Shown here piece by piece: positions 1 to 5,168 of a stretch of DNA of 5,168 nucleotides; position 1 is the first letter of the stretch, and every line of letters begins with the position of its first letter. The notes under the pieces were generated by a model. That model searched no databases. It was not told where the DNA came from and saw only the letters and a list, made by a program, of their open reading frames with translations. Source of the stretch: JBBSTY01 sp038235385 (GTDB lineage: Bacteria > Actinomycetota > Acidimicrobiia > Acidimicrobiales > Acidimicrobilacustridaceae); NCBI GenBank assembly GCA_038235385.1, contig JBBSTY010000191.1, forward strand, positions 1 through 5,168. The letters are read 5' to 3'. A program made the translations under genes and the position numbers.

Positions 1-606
1 CGCGGCGCGGGGATCGGGTTCGGGGGCGGGGGAGGGCAGGTCGGTGCCGCTCACCACGCGGCACAGCGCGGTCACGGCCAGTTCGTCGGACACCGCCGCA
101 GGATCGATGCGCCGCATCATCTCCAGACCGATGAGCAGACCGATGACCGCGGGACCCACGCCGGTGACGGAGTCGGCCGACCACTCGGCGGCGGTGTCGA
201 TGCCGTCCCACGCCGCCCGGTAGCGCACCGCCAGGCGTTCACGGGCGGGCTCGTGGCGGGCGGCGTAGCTCCACAGCTCGTGTTCGAGCGCGATCCAGCG
301 TCCGTCGCCGATCGCCGGGTCGGCGACGTTGCGCCACAGGGCAGCCATGCGCTGCTCCAGGGTCTCGGTGGTCACCAGCTCGGCGATGATCACGGCGGTG
401 ACGTCGTCGACCCAGCCTTCGAGCAGGGCGAACAGCAACCCGTCCTTGGACCCGAAGTGGTCATAGACCGCACCCGAGGTCCGGCCGGCGGCCGCCGCGA
501 TCGCGTCGATCGAGGCGTCGCTCACCCCGCGCTCGGCGAAGAGCGACGCCGCGGCATCGAGCAGCGCCTGACGCGTCAGCTCCCGACGTTCCCCCTGCGT
601 GGCCAC
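1..606 (-). CDS. TetR/AcrR-family transcriptional regulator (3' end beyond window)
   Basis: Likely a ligand-responsive DNA-binding repressor. The frame is open for 202 codons from a GTG at 606 to the left edge, so the stop lies outside the window; 202 residues is already near the usual 190-220 for the family. The N-terminal HTH domain is clear: residues 9-26 form helix 1 (ELTRQALLDAAASLFAER), and residues 31-51 carry the helix-turn-helix and recognition helix ending in GAVYDHFGSKDGLL, the typical TetR signature. The rest (about 60-190) is a helical ligand-binding and dimerisation domain whose sequence does not reveal a ligand; the visible tail is rich in Pro. The GTG start is chosen because AAGG lies 7 nt upstream and an in-frame TAA lies at 627-625 with no other start between. 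It is co-directional with the P450 and 82 bp downstream of it. A large dyad covers its ribosome binding site, so autoregulation is likely. The family call is firm; the target genes are inferred. Confidence 0.93.
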   Translation of the reverse strand, partial: MATQGERRELTRQALLDAAASLFAERGVSDASIDAIAAAAGRTSGAVYDHFGSKDGLLFALLEGWVDDVTAVIIAELVTTETLEQRMAALWRNVADPAIGDGRWIALEHELWSYAARHEPARERLAVRYRAAWDGIDTAAEWSADSVTGVGPAVIGLLIGLEMMRRIDPAAVSDELAVTALCRVVSGTDLPSPAPEPDPRAA

Positions 607-611
607 CGATT

Positions 612-645
612 TACCTTGGCACCGTTATATAACGTCGTCAAGGTA
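612..645. promoter_or_regulatory. Large dyad over the tetR translation start region, probable TetR operator
   Basis: Two nested inverted repeats share one centre at 628.5. The outer arms are TACCTTG (612-618) and CAAGGTA (639-645). The inner element is the perfect 12-bp palindrome CGTTATATAACG (623-634). Four unmatched bases separate inner and outer parts on each side. The left outer arm contains the AAGG ribosome binding site of tetR (617-614 on the minus strand), so a bound protein would lie just upstream of the GTG at 606. The AT-rich core stands out in a very GC-rich region and also offers a TATAAC -10-like hexamer on either strand, without a convincing -35 box. Family knowledge: TetR proteins commonly bind such dyads at their own promoter. 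Binding by the adjacent regulator is inferred. Confidence 0.72.
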
Positions 646-656
646 TTTCCGATCCA

Positions 657-700
657 GCCACCGATCGAACGACCGATCGAACGACCGATCAGACGGTGGC
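657..700 (-). repeat. 12-bp tandem repeat inside a stem-loop at the P450 3' end
   Basis: The unit CCGATCGAACGA occurs twice exactly (661-672, 673-684), followed by a degenerate third copy (685-696, starting CCGATC). The block is flanked by 7-bp complementary arms, GCCACCG (657-663) and CGGTGGC (694-700). In the leftward transcript the P450 stop codon (691-689) falls in the loop and the arms can close a stem. Inner copies can also pair through the self-complementary CGATCG. There is no T-run after it, so a classical intrinsic terminator is not shown; it could be a weak terminator, a processing hairpin, or a chance repeat at a gene end. Confidence 0.5.
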
Positions 701-1918
701 GCCGACCGGCACCTCCCACCGCACCGGCATGCGCTTGATGCCACCGATGAAGTTCGAGCGCAGCATCTCGACGTCGCCGTCGAGGGCCATCGTGCCCATC
801 CGGCTGACCAGCTCGGTGAAGATGAGCCGCAGCTCCATGCGCGCCAGGTTCGCCCCGAGGCAGAAGTGCGTGCCGCCGCCGCCGAACGCGACGTGCTCGT
901 TGGGCCACCGGTCGATGTCGAAGGTGAACGGATCGGCGAACGCGTCCTCGTCCCGGTTGCCCGACACGTACCACATGGCCACCTTGTCGCCCGCGCGCAG
1001 CTGCGTGCCGTGGAGCTCGACGTCGCGGGTGGCGGTGCGCCGGAAGTACAGCACCGGCGAGGCCCAACGCAGGATCTCCTCCACGGCGCGCGCCATGCGC
1101 TCCTCGCTCGGGTCGTCGCGCAGCGCGGCGAACTGGGCGGGGTGTTCGATGAGCGCCTTCATGCCGTGGGACGTGGCGTTGCGGGTGGTCTCGTTGCCGG
1201 CGACGGCGAGGAGCAGGAAGAACATGCCGAACTCGTCGTCGGTGAGGTGCTCGCCCTCGATCTCCGCGTTGATCAGCTTGGTCACGATGTCGTCGCGCGG
1301 ATCCGAGGCCCGTAGGCGACGGAGCTCGTCGGAGTAGAGGTACATCTCCGCAGCGGCGGCGATGCCGTCGTCGCGTGAGCCTTGGAACTCGGGATCGTCG
1401 AACCCGATGAGGCGGTTGCTCCAGTCGAACAGCTTGCGCCGGTCCTCCTGAGGCACCCCCATCAGCTCGGCGATCGCCTGCAGAGGGAGCTCGGAGGCGA
1501 TGGCGTCCACGAAGTCGGCGGTGCCGAGATCGATGACGTTGTCGACGATCGTCGTCGCCTTGTGGGCGAGGTGCTGTTCGAGCAACCCCAACATCCGAGG
1601 GGTGAACCCCTTGTTCACGATGCGCCGGAGGCGGGTGTGGCGCGGGGCGTCCATGCCCGTCAGGAGCTCGGTGATCGCCGCGTCCGCAGGGTCATCGCCG
1701 ATGTCCTGCAGCGTGAAGCCCTGGCCCGAACAGAACGTCTCGGCGTCGCGGTTGACGGCGACGATGTCCGCATGGCGCGTGACGCTCCAGAAGCCGGGTC
1801 CGTCGGCTTCGGTCTGCCAGTGGATCGGCTCCTCCCGCCGCAGCAGGGCGAACGCCTCGTGGTGCCGTCCGCTCCGGAACAGGTCCGGATCGGTCAGATC
1901 GATGTCGCGCAGGTCCAT
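689..1918 (-). CDS. Cytochrome P450, CYP124/CYP125-like sterol or methyl-branched lipid hydroxylase
   Basis: A soluble bacterial P450 of 409 residues, expected to hydroxylate a terminal methyl group with electrons from a ferredoxin system. Visible motifs in order: MDAPRHTRLRR (89-99, C-helix region); AGNETT (240-245, I-helix oxygen-activation motif) followed by RNATSHGM; ExxR at E281-R284 in EEILRWASPV; and the haem-binding loop FGGGGTHFCLG (345-355) with C353 as the thiolate ligand, followed by ANLAR. The AGNETTRN motif, the ELPLQAIAELMGVPQEDR segment and the terminal SNFIGGIKRMPV resemble CYP125 and CYP124, which oxidise cholesterol or cholestenone side chains and methyl-branched lipids; CYP142 has GGDETT instead. 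The ATG at 1918 is chosen because GAAGGGG lies 9 nt upstream and the protein then begins at the usual family position; a longer upstream reading is low-complexity and overlaps the preceding gene. It follows the LLM gene by 70 bp, probably in one transcript. No ferredoxin or reductase is present in the window. P450 identity is certain; the substrate is inferred. Confidence 0.96.
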   Translation of the reverse strand: MDLRDIDLTDPDLFRSGRHHEAFALLRREEPIHWQTEADGPGFWSVTRHADIVAVNRDAETFCSGQGFTLQDIGDDPADAAITELLTGMDAPRHTRLRRIVNKGFTPRMLGLLEQHLAHKATTIVDNVIDLGTADFVDAIASELPLQAIAELMGVPQEDRRKLFDWSNRLIGFDDPEFQGSRDDGIAAAAEMYLYSDELRRLRASDPRDDIVTKLINAEIEGEHLTDDEFGMFFLLLAVAGNETTRNATSHGMKALIEHPAQFAALRDDPSEERMARAVEEILRWASPVLYFRRTATRDVELHGTQLRAGDKVAMWYVSGNRDEDAFADPFTFDIDRWPNEHVAFGGGGTHFCLGANLARMELRLIFTELVSRMGTMALDGDVEMLRSNFIGGIKRMPVRWEVPVGATV

Positions 1919-1927
1919 GTCGTGGGT

Positions 1928-1934
1928 CCCCTTC
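1928..1934 (-). promoter_or_regulatory. Ribosome binding site of the P450 gene
   Basis: GAAGGGG on the minus strand, ending 9 nt before the ATG at 1918. It decides the start: an open frame extends to 2185 but has no comparable site, overlaps the upstream gene and encodes low-complexity sequence. It also shows the P450 has its own translation signal rather than being translationally coupled to the LLM gene 70 bp upstream. Confidence 0.75.
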
Positions 1935-1988
1935 GGGTGCGGGCCGGCCGCATCGGAGCGGCTCGGTGGTGGTCTCGTCGTCGGTGGG

Positions 1989-3041
1989 TCAGTGTTCGGG
2001 TCGTGGCGGGCCCGTGAGCGCGGACGTTCCGTGCCGGTGGGTGGGCAGGTGGTCCATGATCTCGGCGAGCAGGGACGGCTCGCTGGCGTAGGGGAGGTAG
2101 AACCCGAGCCGGTCGGCGACGCCCGCGTAGCGGTCCGCCAGCGCCCGGGCCACCTGGGTCGGTGTCCCCCTGATGGTGATCGCATCGAGCAGCGGCTCGT
2201 CGATGAGCGCCGCCATCTCGTCCCACCGCCCCTGCTTGGACAGGGTGTTCAGCTCGGGTTGCAACTCCCCGTAGCCGAGCTGGTCGAGCACCGGCCGATA
2301 CGACGGTGTGGACCCGTAGAACGCCAGGAGCCAGCGGGTGCCGGTGTCGGCGGCCTCACGCTCGGCATCGTCGCGTGCGGCGCAGACGATCGCGTCGACG
2401 CCCACGGTGAAGTCCGCGCGGGAGCGGCCGGCGCGCTCGAGCCCGGCGTCGATCACCGGCTGCATGACCTCGCGTGCGTAGGTCTCGGTCATGAACGGGT
2501 GGATGAGCAGGCCGTCGGCGCTCTCGGCGACCATGCGCGTCATCTGGGGACCCAGTGCCCCCACCCAGATGGGGGGCGGGCCCGATTCGAGCGTCCCGGG
2601 CTCGAACGCCATGGTCATGAGGGTGAGCGTGTAGTGGTCGCCACGGAAGTCGAGCTTCTCGCCGTCCTGCCAGCAGCGGAACACGGCGCGGATGGCCTCC
2701 ACGAGCTCACGCATGCGTCCGACGGGCTTGGTCCAGGTGGCCGAGTACCTGCGCTCCACGTGCGCCTTGACCTGTGTGCCCAGCCCGAGGGCGAAGCGTC
2801 CGCCCGACAACGCCTGCAGATCCCAGGCCTGCACGGCGAGGTGCATCGGGCTCCGCGGGAAGGCGATGGCGACGTTCGGGTACACGACGAGGTCGGTGGC
2901 GAGCGCCGCCTCCACCAGGGGGAAGAAGACATCGTGGGCGTTCTCGAAGGTGAACACGCCGTCGAAGCCCATCGATCGCAGGTCGCGGGCCTCGTCGGCG
3001 ACGCGTCCCAGCGGGGCCCTCAGGTGGGTGTCGAACTGCAT
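1989..3041 (-). CDS. LLM-class (luciferase-like) oxidoreductase, probably F420-dependent
   Basis: A 350-residue TIM-barrel oxidoreductase of the bacterial luciferase-like family; F420 or FMN is the expected cofactor. Visible family features are an N-terminal strand with catalytic-face residues (MQFDTHL, 1-7), a GFDGVFTFENAHDVFFPL segment (25-42), PNVAIAFPRSPMHLAVQAWDLQALSGGRFALGLGTQVKAH split over 55-94 (the conserved SGGRFxLGLG stretch at 79-88), the WQDGEKLDFRGDHY segment (124-137), GPPPIWVGALGPQMTRM (154-170) and an ADGLLIHPF stretch (175-183). The pattern fits the family known as TIGR03617, recalled from memory. The ATG at 3041 is chosen because AGGA lies 7 nt upstream and the barrel begins at once. 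It heads the leftward gene set. From memory, the Mycobacterium tuberculosis sterol region has a comparable LLM gene (Rv3520c) near a P450 gene (Rv3518c, cyp142), which fits lipid catabolism. The reaction it performs is unknown. Confidence 0.9.
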   Translation of the reverse strand: MQFDTHLRAPLGRVADEARDLRSMGFDGVFTFENAHDVFFPLVEAALATDLVVYPNVAIAFPRSPMHLAVQAWDLQALSGGRFALGLGTQVKAHVERRYSATWTKPVGRMRELVEAIRAVFRCWQDGEKLDFRGDHYTLTLMTMAFEPGTLESGPPPIWVGALGPQMTRMVAESADGLLIHPFMTETYAREVMQPVIDAGLERAGRSRADFTVGVDAIVCAARDDAEREAADTGTRWLLAFYGSTPSYRPVLDQLGYGELQPELNTLSKQGRWDEMAALIDEPLLDAITIRGTPTQVARALADRYAGVADRLGFYLPYASEPSLLAEIMDHLPTHRHGTSALTGPPRPEH

Positions 3042-3074
3042 CCGGCGATCCTGCCACGAACGACGGGCCCGAGT

Positions 3075-3088
3075 GAGAACACGTTCTC
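3075..3088. promoter_or_regulatory. KstR-like operator dyad in the divergent promoter region
   Basis: GAGAAC (3075-3080), a two-base centre AC, then GTTCTC (3083-3088) form a perfect inverted repeat. It extends imperfectly outward (GA at 3071-3072 pairs with TC at 3091-3092). The site lies in the 143-bp gap between two divergent genes, 34 bp from the LLM start and about 97 bp from the racemase start, so one bound protein could control both directions. The published KstR consensus is TnnAACnnGTTnnA; the AACnnGTT core matches, but the outer T and A are G and C here. The likely reader is a TetR-family regulator of lipid or sterol catabolism, either the one at the left of this window or one encoded elsewhere. 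A TAnnnT hexamer (TACGCT, 3101-3106) could be a rightward -10 element, but I see no good -35. Confidence 0.65.
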
Positions 3089-3172
3089 GTTCTGCTGCCC
3101 TACGCTGCGCATCGCCCAGCCCCGGGACCCACGGGGGGCGAGGCCGGATCCGCGCCCAGGGTGCGCACGAAC

Positions 3173-3179
3173 GGGGGGA
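3173..3179 (+). promoter_or_regulatory. Ribosome binding site deciding the racemase start
   Basis: GGGGGGA ends 5 nt before the ATG at 3185. This favours that ATG over the in-frame GTG at 3161, which lies upstream of the site itself. A very similar G-run precedes the binding-protein gene at 4606-4612. Confidence 0.75.
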
Positions 3180-3184
3180 CATCG

Positions 3185-4330
3185 ATGGCCGGACCGCTCG
3201 ACGGGGTGCGCGTGCTGGAGGTCGCGGGCCTGGGGCCGGCGCCGTTCGCGGGCATGCTCCTCGCCGACATGGGTGCCGACGTGGTGGTCATCTCGCGTGC
3301 GGATCGATCGTTCGGCGCCGACCCGTCGACCGCCAAGGCCGACGTCGCCGGTCGCGGGCGGCGCAGCATCGGCATCGACCTGAAGGCGACCGGCGCCGTC
3401 GACGTCGTGCTGGCGCTGGTCGATCACACCGATGTGTTCATCGAAGGGTTCCGGCCCGGGGTCGCCGAGCGCCTCGGAATCGGCCCGGACATCGTGCGGG
3501 CGCGCAACCCCGGCGTCGTCTACGGCCGCATGACCGGCTGGGGTCAGACCGGGCCCCGGTCGTCCCAGGCCGGGCACGACATCAACTACATCGGTGTCGC
3601 CGGTCCCCTCGCCCACATGGGTCGCGAGGGCCAGCTCCCGACCCCGCCGCTCAACCTCGTCGGTGACTTCGGGGGTGGTGGGATGCTCCTGGCGTTCGGC
3701 ATCGCGTGCGCGCTCACGGAACGGGCCCGGTCCGGGCAGGGGCAGGTCATCGATGCCGCCATGGTCGACGGGGCGGCGCTGCTCGCCGCGCCGATGGTGC
3801 CGGCCTACGCCCTCGGCTACCTGCACCCCGAGCGCGGCACCAACTTCATCGACTCCGGAGCGCCGTACTACGAGGTCTACGAGTGCGGCGACGGACGGCT
3901 CATCTCCGTCGGTGCCATCGAGGCGCCGTTCTACGCGAACCTCCTCGACGGCCTCGGCCTCGTGGATGTGCCGCTCGCCGACCAGGACGACGAGGCGGCG
4001 TGGCCGGCGCTCAAGGAGCGCATCGCTGCGGTCTTCGCGACTCGACCCCGCCACGCGTGGCTGGCCGTGTTCGCCGGATCGGAGAACTGCGTCGCACCGG
4101 TTCACCGCTTCGACGAGGTGCTCGACGACGACCACCTCGTCGCTCGCGGCACCTACGTCGAGCGCGACGGCGTGGTGCAGCCGTCGCCGGCGCCGCGATT
4201 CGACCGCACGCCCGTGGCGCTCCCGAGCCCGCCCGCCGCCGTCGGTCAGCACACCGACGAGATCCTCGTCGGAGCCGGGTTCGATGCCGGCCAGATCGCC
4301 CGGTTGCGCTCGACGGGCGTCGTGGCCTGA
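3185..4330 (+). CDS. mcr: Alpha-methylacyl-CoA racemase (CaiB/BaiF, family III CoA-transferase fold)
   Basis: A complete 381-residue protein. It probably interconverts (2R)- and (2S)-2-methylacyl-CoA, needed before methyl-branched or sterol side-chain acyl-CoAs can enter beta-oxidation. The N-terminus has the family opening PLDGVRVLEVAGLGPAPFAGMLLADMGADVV (split over 4-34), then RGRRSIGIDLK (57-67) and DVFIEGFRPGVAERLGIGPD (83-102). The segments that separate racemases from true CoA transferases are present: GHDINYIGVAG (130-140) with H131, NLVGDFGGGG (157-166) with D161, and SVGAIEAPFY (241-250) with E246. By recall these match His126, Asp156 and Glu241 of M. tuberculosis MCR; true formyl-CoA-type transferases use an Asp nucleophile in a different context. 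GSENCVAPV (298-306) lies in the C-terminal part. The ATG at 3185 has GGGGGGA 5 nt upstream. The gene is divergent from the LLM/P450 set and shares its promoter region. The exact acyl-CoA substrate is inferred from context. Confidence 0.93.
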   Translation: MAGPLDGVRVLEVAGLGPAPFAGMLLADMGADVVVISRADRSFGADPSTAKADVAGRGRRSIGIDLKATGAVDVVLALVDHTDVFIEGFRPGVAERLGIGPDIVRARNPGVVYGRMTGWGQTGPRSSQAGHDINYIGVAGPLAHMGREGQLPTPPLNLVGDFGGGGMLLAFGIACALTERARSGQGQVIDAAMVDGAALLAAPMVPAYALGYLHPERGTNFIDSGAPYYEVYECGDGRLISVGAIEAPFYANLLDGLGLVDVPLADQDDEAAWPALKERIAAVFATRPRHAWLAVFAGSENCVAPVHRFDEVLDDDHLVARGTYVERDGVVQPSPAPRFDRTPVALPSPPAAVGQHTDEILVGAGFDAGQIARLRSTGVVA

Positions 4331-4358
4331 TCCGACCCCGAGCACGAGCCGGCGGAGA

Positions 4359-4405
4359 AACCTGACGAGTCGTCACGTTCGATGCTAGAACCTGACGAGT
4401 CGTCA
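4359..4405. repeat. Two copies of a 17-bp direct repeat, each containing a 13-bp dyad
   Basis: AACCTGACGAGTCGTCA occurs at 4359-4375 and again at 4389-4405, exactly 30 bp apart. Each copy contains TGACGA, a central G, and TCGTCA, a perfect inverted repeat with a one-base centre (centres 4369 and 4399). The second extends to CTGACGA/TCGTCAG. Both have GAA(A)C-like bases on the left and GTTC on the right, giving a wider imperfect dyad. One-base spacing makes a long RNA hairpin unlikely, and the 30-bp spacing puts both on nearly the same DNA face. These are the marks of paired operators for a dimeric regulator, plausibly TetR family. The regulator is not identified. Confidence 0.72.
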
Positions 4406-4407
4406 GT

Positions 4408-4430
4408 TCCGAGGTCGTCACGATCTCGGA
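4408..4430. promoter_or_regulatory. 23-bp near-perfect palindrome, operator or terminator hairpin
   Basis: Centred on C4419, the arms TCCGAG-G-TCGT and ACGA-T-CTCGGA are complementary over 11 positions except one (4414/4424, which would be a G-U pair in RNA). It carries a TCGTCA (4415-4420), as in the two upstream dyads, and its centre is 20 bp from the second. As RNA it could fold into a stem of about 10 pairs with a three-base loop, 78 nt after the racemase stop, so it might terminate that transcript; there is no T-run after it. Either reading, or both, is possible. Confidence 0.55.
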
Positions 4431-4516
4431 TCGGGGGCCCGTCGACCGCTCGAGTGACCGTGACGTCGAACGCGAGGGGACCCGTGACACCATCAGCACC
4501 CAGCGAACGTGCTGGC

Positions 4517-4535
4517 CGACCGATCCGGTCGGTCG
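4517..4535. repeat. Inverted repeat with 7-bp arms
   Basis: CGACCGA (4517-4523) and TCGGTCG (4529-4535) are perfectly complementary, separated by TCCGG. It lies about 80 bp before the binding-protein start. It could be a hairpin in the 5' leader or another protein-binding site; with this base composition, chance is also possible. Confidence 0.35.
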
Positions 4536-4605
4536 CCCGTACCATCCACGTCGCCTCGCGCGGCACCGAAGCCGCTGCACTAACGTGCGGTCGGTCACAT
4601 CTCAC

Positions 4606-4612
4606 GGGGGGA
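4606..4612 (+). promoter_or_regulatory. Ribosome binding site of the binding-protein gene
   Basis: GGGGGGA ends 5 nt before the GTG at 4618. It supports GTG as start; the next in-frame ATG (4642) would remove most of the lipoprotein signal peptide. Confidence 0.75.
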
Positions 4613-4617
4613 AATTC

Positions 4618-5168
4618 GTGAAGACACGAGTTCTGGCGCTCATGTGCGTCGCCACGGTCCTGTTGGCAGCCTGCGGCACGCGCAGCGACACGACCGCGCA
4701 GGATCCGAGCCTCAACGGCAACGGCACCAACGGGGGGCCGGGCACCACCGCAGCCACCGGCGGCGACGACTCGTTCGGCACGCTCGCCAACCCCTGTGGT
4801 GCGAACACCACCGGCGCCGAGCTCACCGACTCCGATCTCGGCGTCACCTCGGACGAGATCACGATCACCACGATCGCCGATCCCGGTGGCGCCAAGCCCG
4901 GCCTCAACCAGGGCATGTTCGATTCCATGAACGCCTTCGCCGACTGGTGCAACGGCTTCGGGGGCATCAACGGCCGCAAGATCAACGTCGTCACCCGCGA
5001 CGGCAAGATCTTCGAGTACCAGCAGCGCGTCACCGAGGCGTGCACCGACTCGTTCGCCCTCGTGGGCGGGCTCGGCGTCACCGATTCGCTCGGTGCGCAG
5101 ACCGCCATCGACTGCGGCCTCGTGAACGTCCCCGGCGCCGCCGTCAGCGCCGAGCAGACCGAAGCCGA
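4618..5168 (+). CDS. Substrate-binding lipoprotein, ABC transporter type I periplasmic-binding fold (3' end beyond window)
   Basis: The first 183 codons of a secreted lipoprotein that probably captures a ligand for an ABC importer. Residues 1-19 form a lipoprotein signal peptide: positive start (VKTR), hydrophobic core, and lipobox L16-A17-A18-C19, with C19 as the lipidated residue. A flexible linker rich in Gly, Asn, Thr and Asp follows (about 20-55). From about residue 76 (GVTSDEITITTIAD) the sequence follows the N-terminal lobe of LivK-like binding proteins: the first strand, a helix with GMFDSMNAFADWCNGFGGINGRKI (split over 99-122), the next strand (NVVTRD), then CTDSFALVGGLGVTDSLG (142-159). 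Four Cys after the lipobox (60, 111, 142, 166) could form disulfides. LivK-type proteins bind branched amino acids, but actinobacteria carry many paralogues with other ligands, so the ligand is not known. Placement beside a lipid-catabolism locus suggests, without proving, uptake of a related compound. It is co-directional with the racemase gene but separated by 287 bp with its own regulatory DNA. Confidence 0.85.
   Translation, partial: MKTRVLALMCVATVLLAACGTRSDTTAQDPSLNGNGTNGGPGTTAATGGDDSFGTLANPCGANTTGAELTDSDLGVTSDEITITTIADPGGAKPGLNQGMFDSMNAFADWCNGFGGINGRKINVVTRDGKIFEYQQRVTEACTDSFALVGGLGVTDSLGAQTAIDCGLVNVPGAAVSAEQTEA

Larger units (their letters stand above)
4331..4617. other. 287-bp intergenic region with clustered dyads
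   Basis: The space between the racemase stop and the binding-protein start. It holds three dyads between 4363 and 4430, a further inverted repeat at 4517-4535, and a 9-bp direct repeat CGGTCGGTC (4526-4534 and 4588-4596). A small open frame (4382-4621) crosses it but is not supported as a gene. TAnnnT hexamers such as TAACGT (4581-4586) exist, but I cannot pair any with a convincing -35, so no promoter is called. The region probably combines the racemase transcript end and the control region of the binding-protein gene. Confidence 0.6.

Noticed and set aside
661..696. Tandem repeat as a CRISPR array
   Set aside because: The copies are contiguous with no spacers and are only 12 bp long.
253..738. 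161-codon open frame on the plus strand
   Set aside because: It is antisense to the TetR gene and runs over the operator and repeats, with no family resemblance.
3161..3184. Upstream GTG as start of the racemase
   Set aside because: It would add eight residues not seen at the family N-terminus. The strong G-rich ribosome binding site lies after this GTG and serves the ATG at 3185.
1500..3383. 627-codon open frame on the plus strand
   Set aside because: It lies antisense to the P450 and LLM genes, both with full family motifs. Its translation has no recognisable domain and is dominated by Arg, Gly and Val, as expected for shadow frames in GC-rich DNA.
3020..4345. 441-codon open frame on the minus strand
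   Set aside because: It is antisense to the whole racemase gene, which has clear catalytic motifs. The composition (Arg, Asp, Glu, Gly, His rich, no fold motifs) fits a GC-rich shadow.
4484..4512. GTGACA as a -35 box for the binding-protein gene
   Set aside because: No A/T-containing -10 hexamer lies at 16-19 bp from it, so the pair is not supported.
4382..4621. 79-codon frame whose stop overlaps the binding-protein GTG as GTGA
   Set aside because: The overlap looks like translational coupling, but the frame begins inside the dyad cluster, has no ribosome binding site I can support, and encodes low-complexity Ser/Arg/Thr-rich sequence.

Overview
The window is very GC-rich and carries three leftward genes followed by two rightward ones. 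It looks like an actinobacterial chromosome segment. The signs are GTG starts, G-rich ribosome binding sites, a luciferase-like oxidoreductase of the F420-dependent type, a CYP124/CYP125-type P450 and an Mcr-type alpha-methylacyl-CoA racemase. The style of the lipoprotein and of the intergenic regions suggests an environmental actinobacterium, perhaps Acidimicrobiia. That placement is an inference and was not tested by any search.

Leftward block. Transcription runs from 3041 toward 1. It starts with a 350-residue luciferase-like monooxygenase-family oxidoreductase (3041 to 1989). Next is a 409-residue cytochrome P450 (1918 to 689), then a TetR-family regulator that starts with GTG at 606 and runs off the left edge. 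Between the P450 and tetR lie a small 12-bp tandem repeat inside a stem-loop and a large dyad that covers the tetR ribosome binding site, probably its autoregulatory operator.

Rightward block. A complete 381-residue CaiB/BaiF-fold alpha-methylacyl-CoA racemase (3185 to 4330) is divergent from the oxidoreductase. The 143-bp divergent gap holds a perfect dyad with an AACnnGTT core, resembling operators of KstR, the TetR-family regulator of sterol catabolism. After the racemase, a 287-bp gap holds three dyads built on TGACGA/TCGTCA or related half-sites, with centres 30 and 20 bp apart. The 5' part of a substrate-binding lipoprotein gene follows (4618 to the right edge).

How the genes may work together. 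CYP124/125-type P450s oxidise the terminal methyl of sterol side chains or methyl-branched lipids. Once the acid is converted to a CoA thioester, an alpha-methylacyl-CoA racemase sets the 2-methyl stereochemistry needed for beta-oxidation. With an LLM oxidoreductase, a KstR-like site and a transporter-type binding lipoprotein, the simplest reading is a catabolic locus for a sterol side chain or isoprenoid/methyl-branched lipid. The enzyme families are clear, but the exact substrate is inferred. The families themselves are known. What deserves a second look is the arrangement and density of palindromic regulatory DNA; I see no clearly new defence or mobile system.
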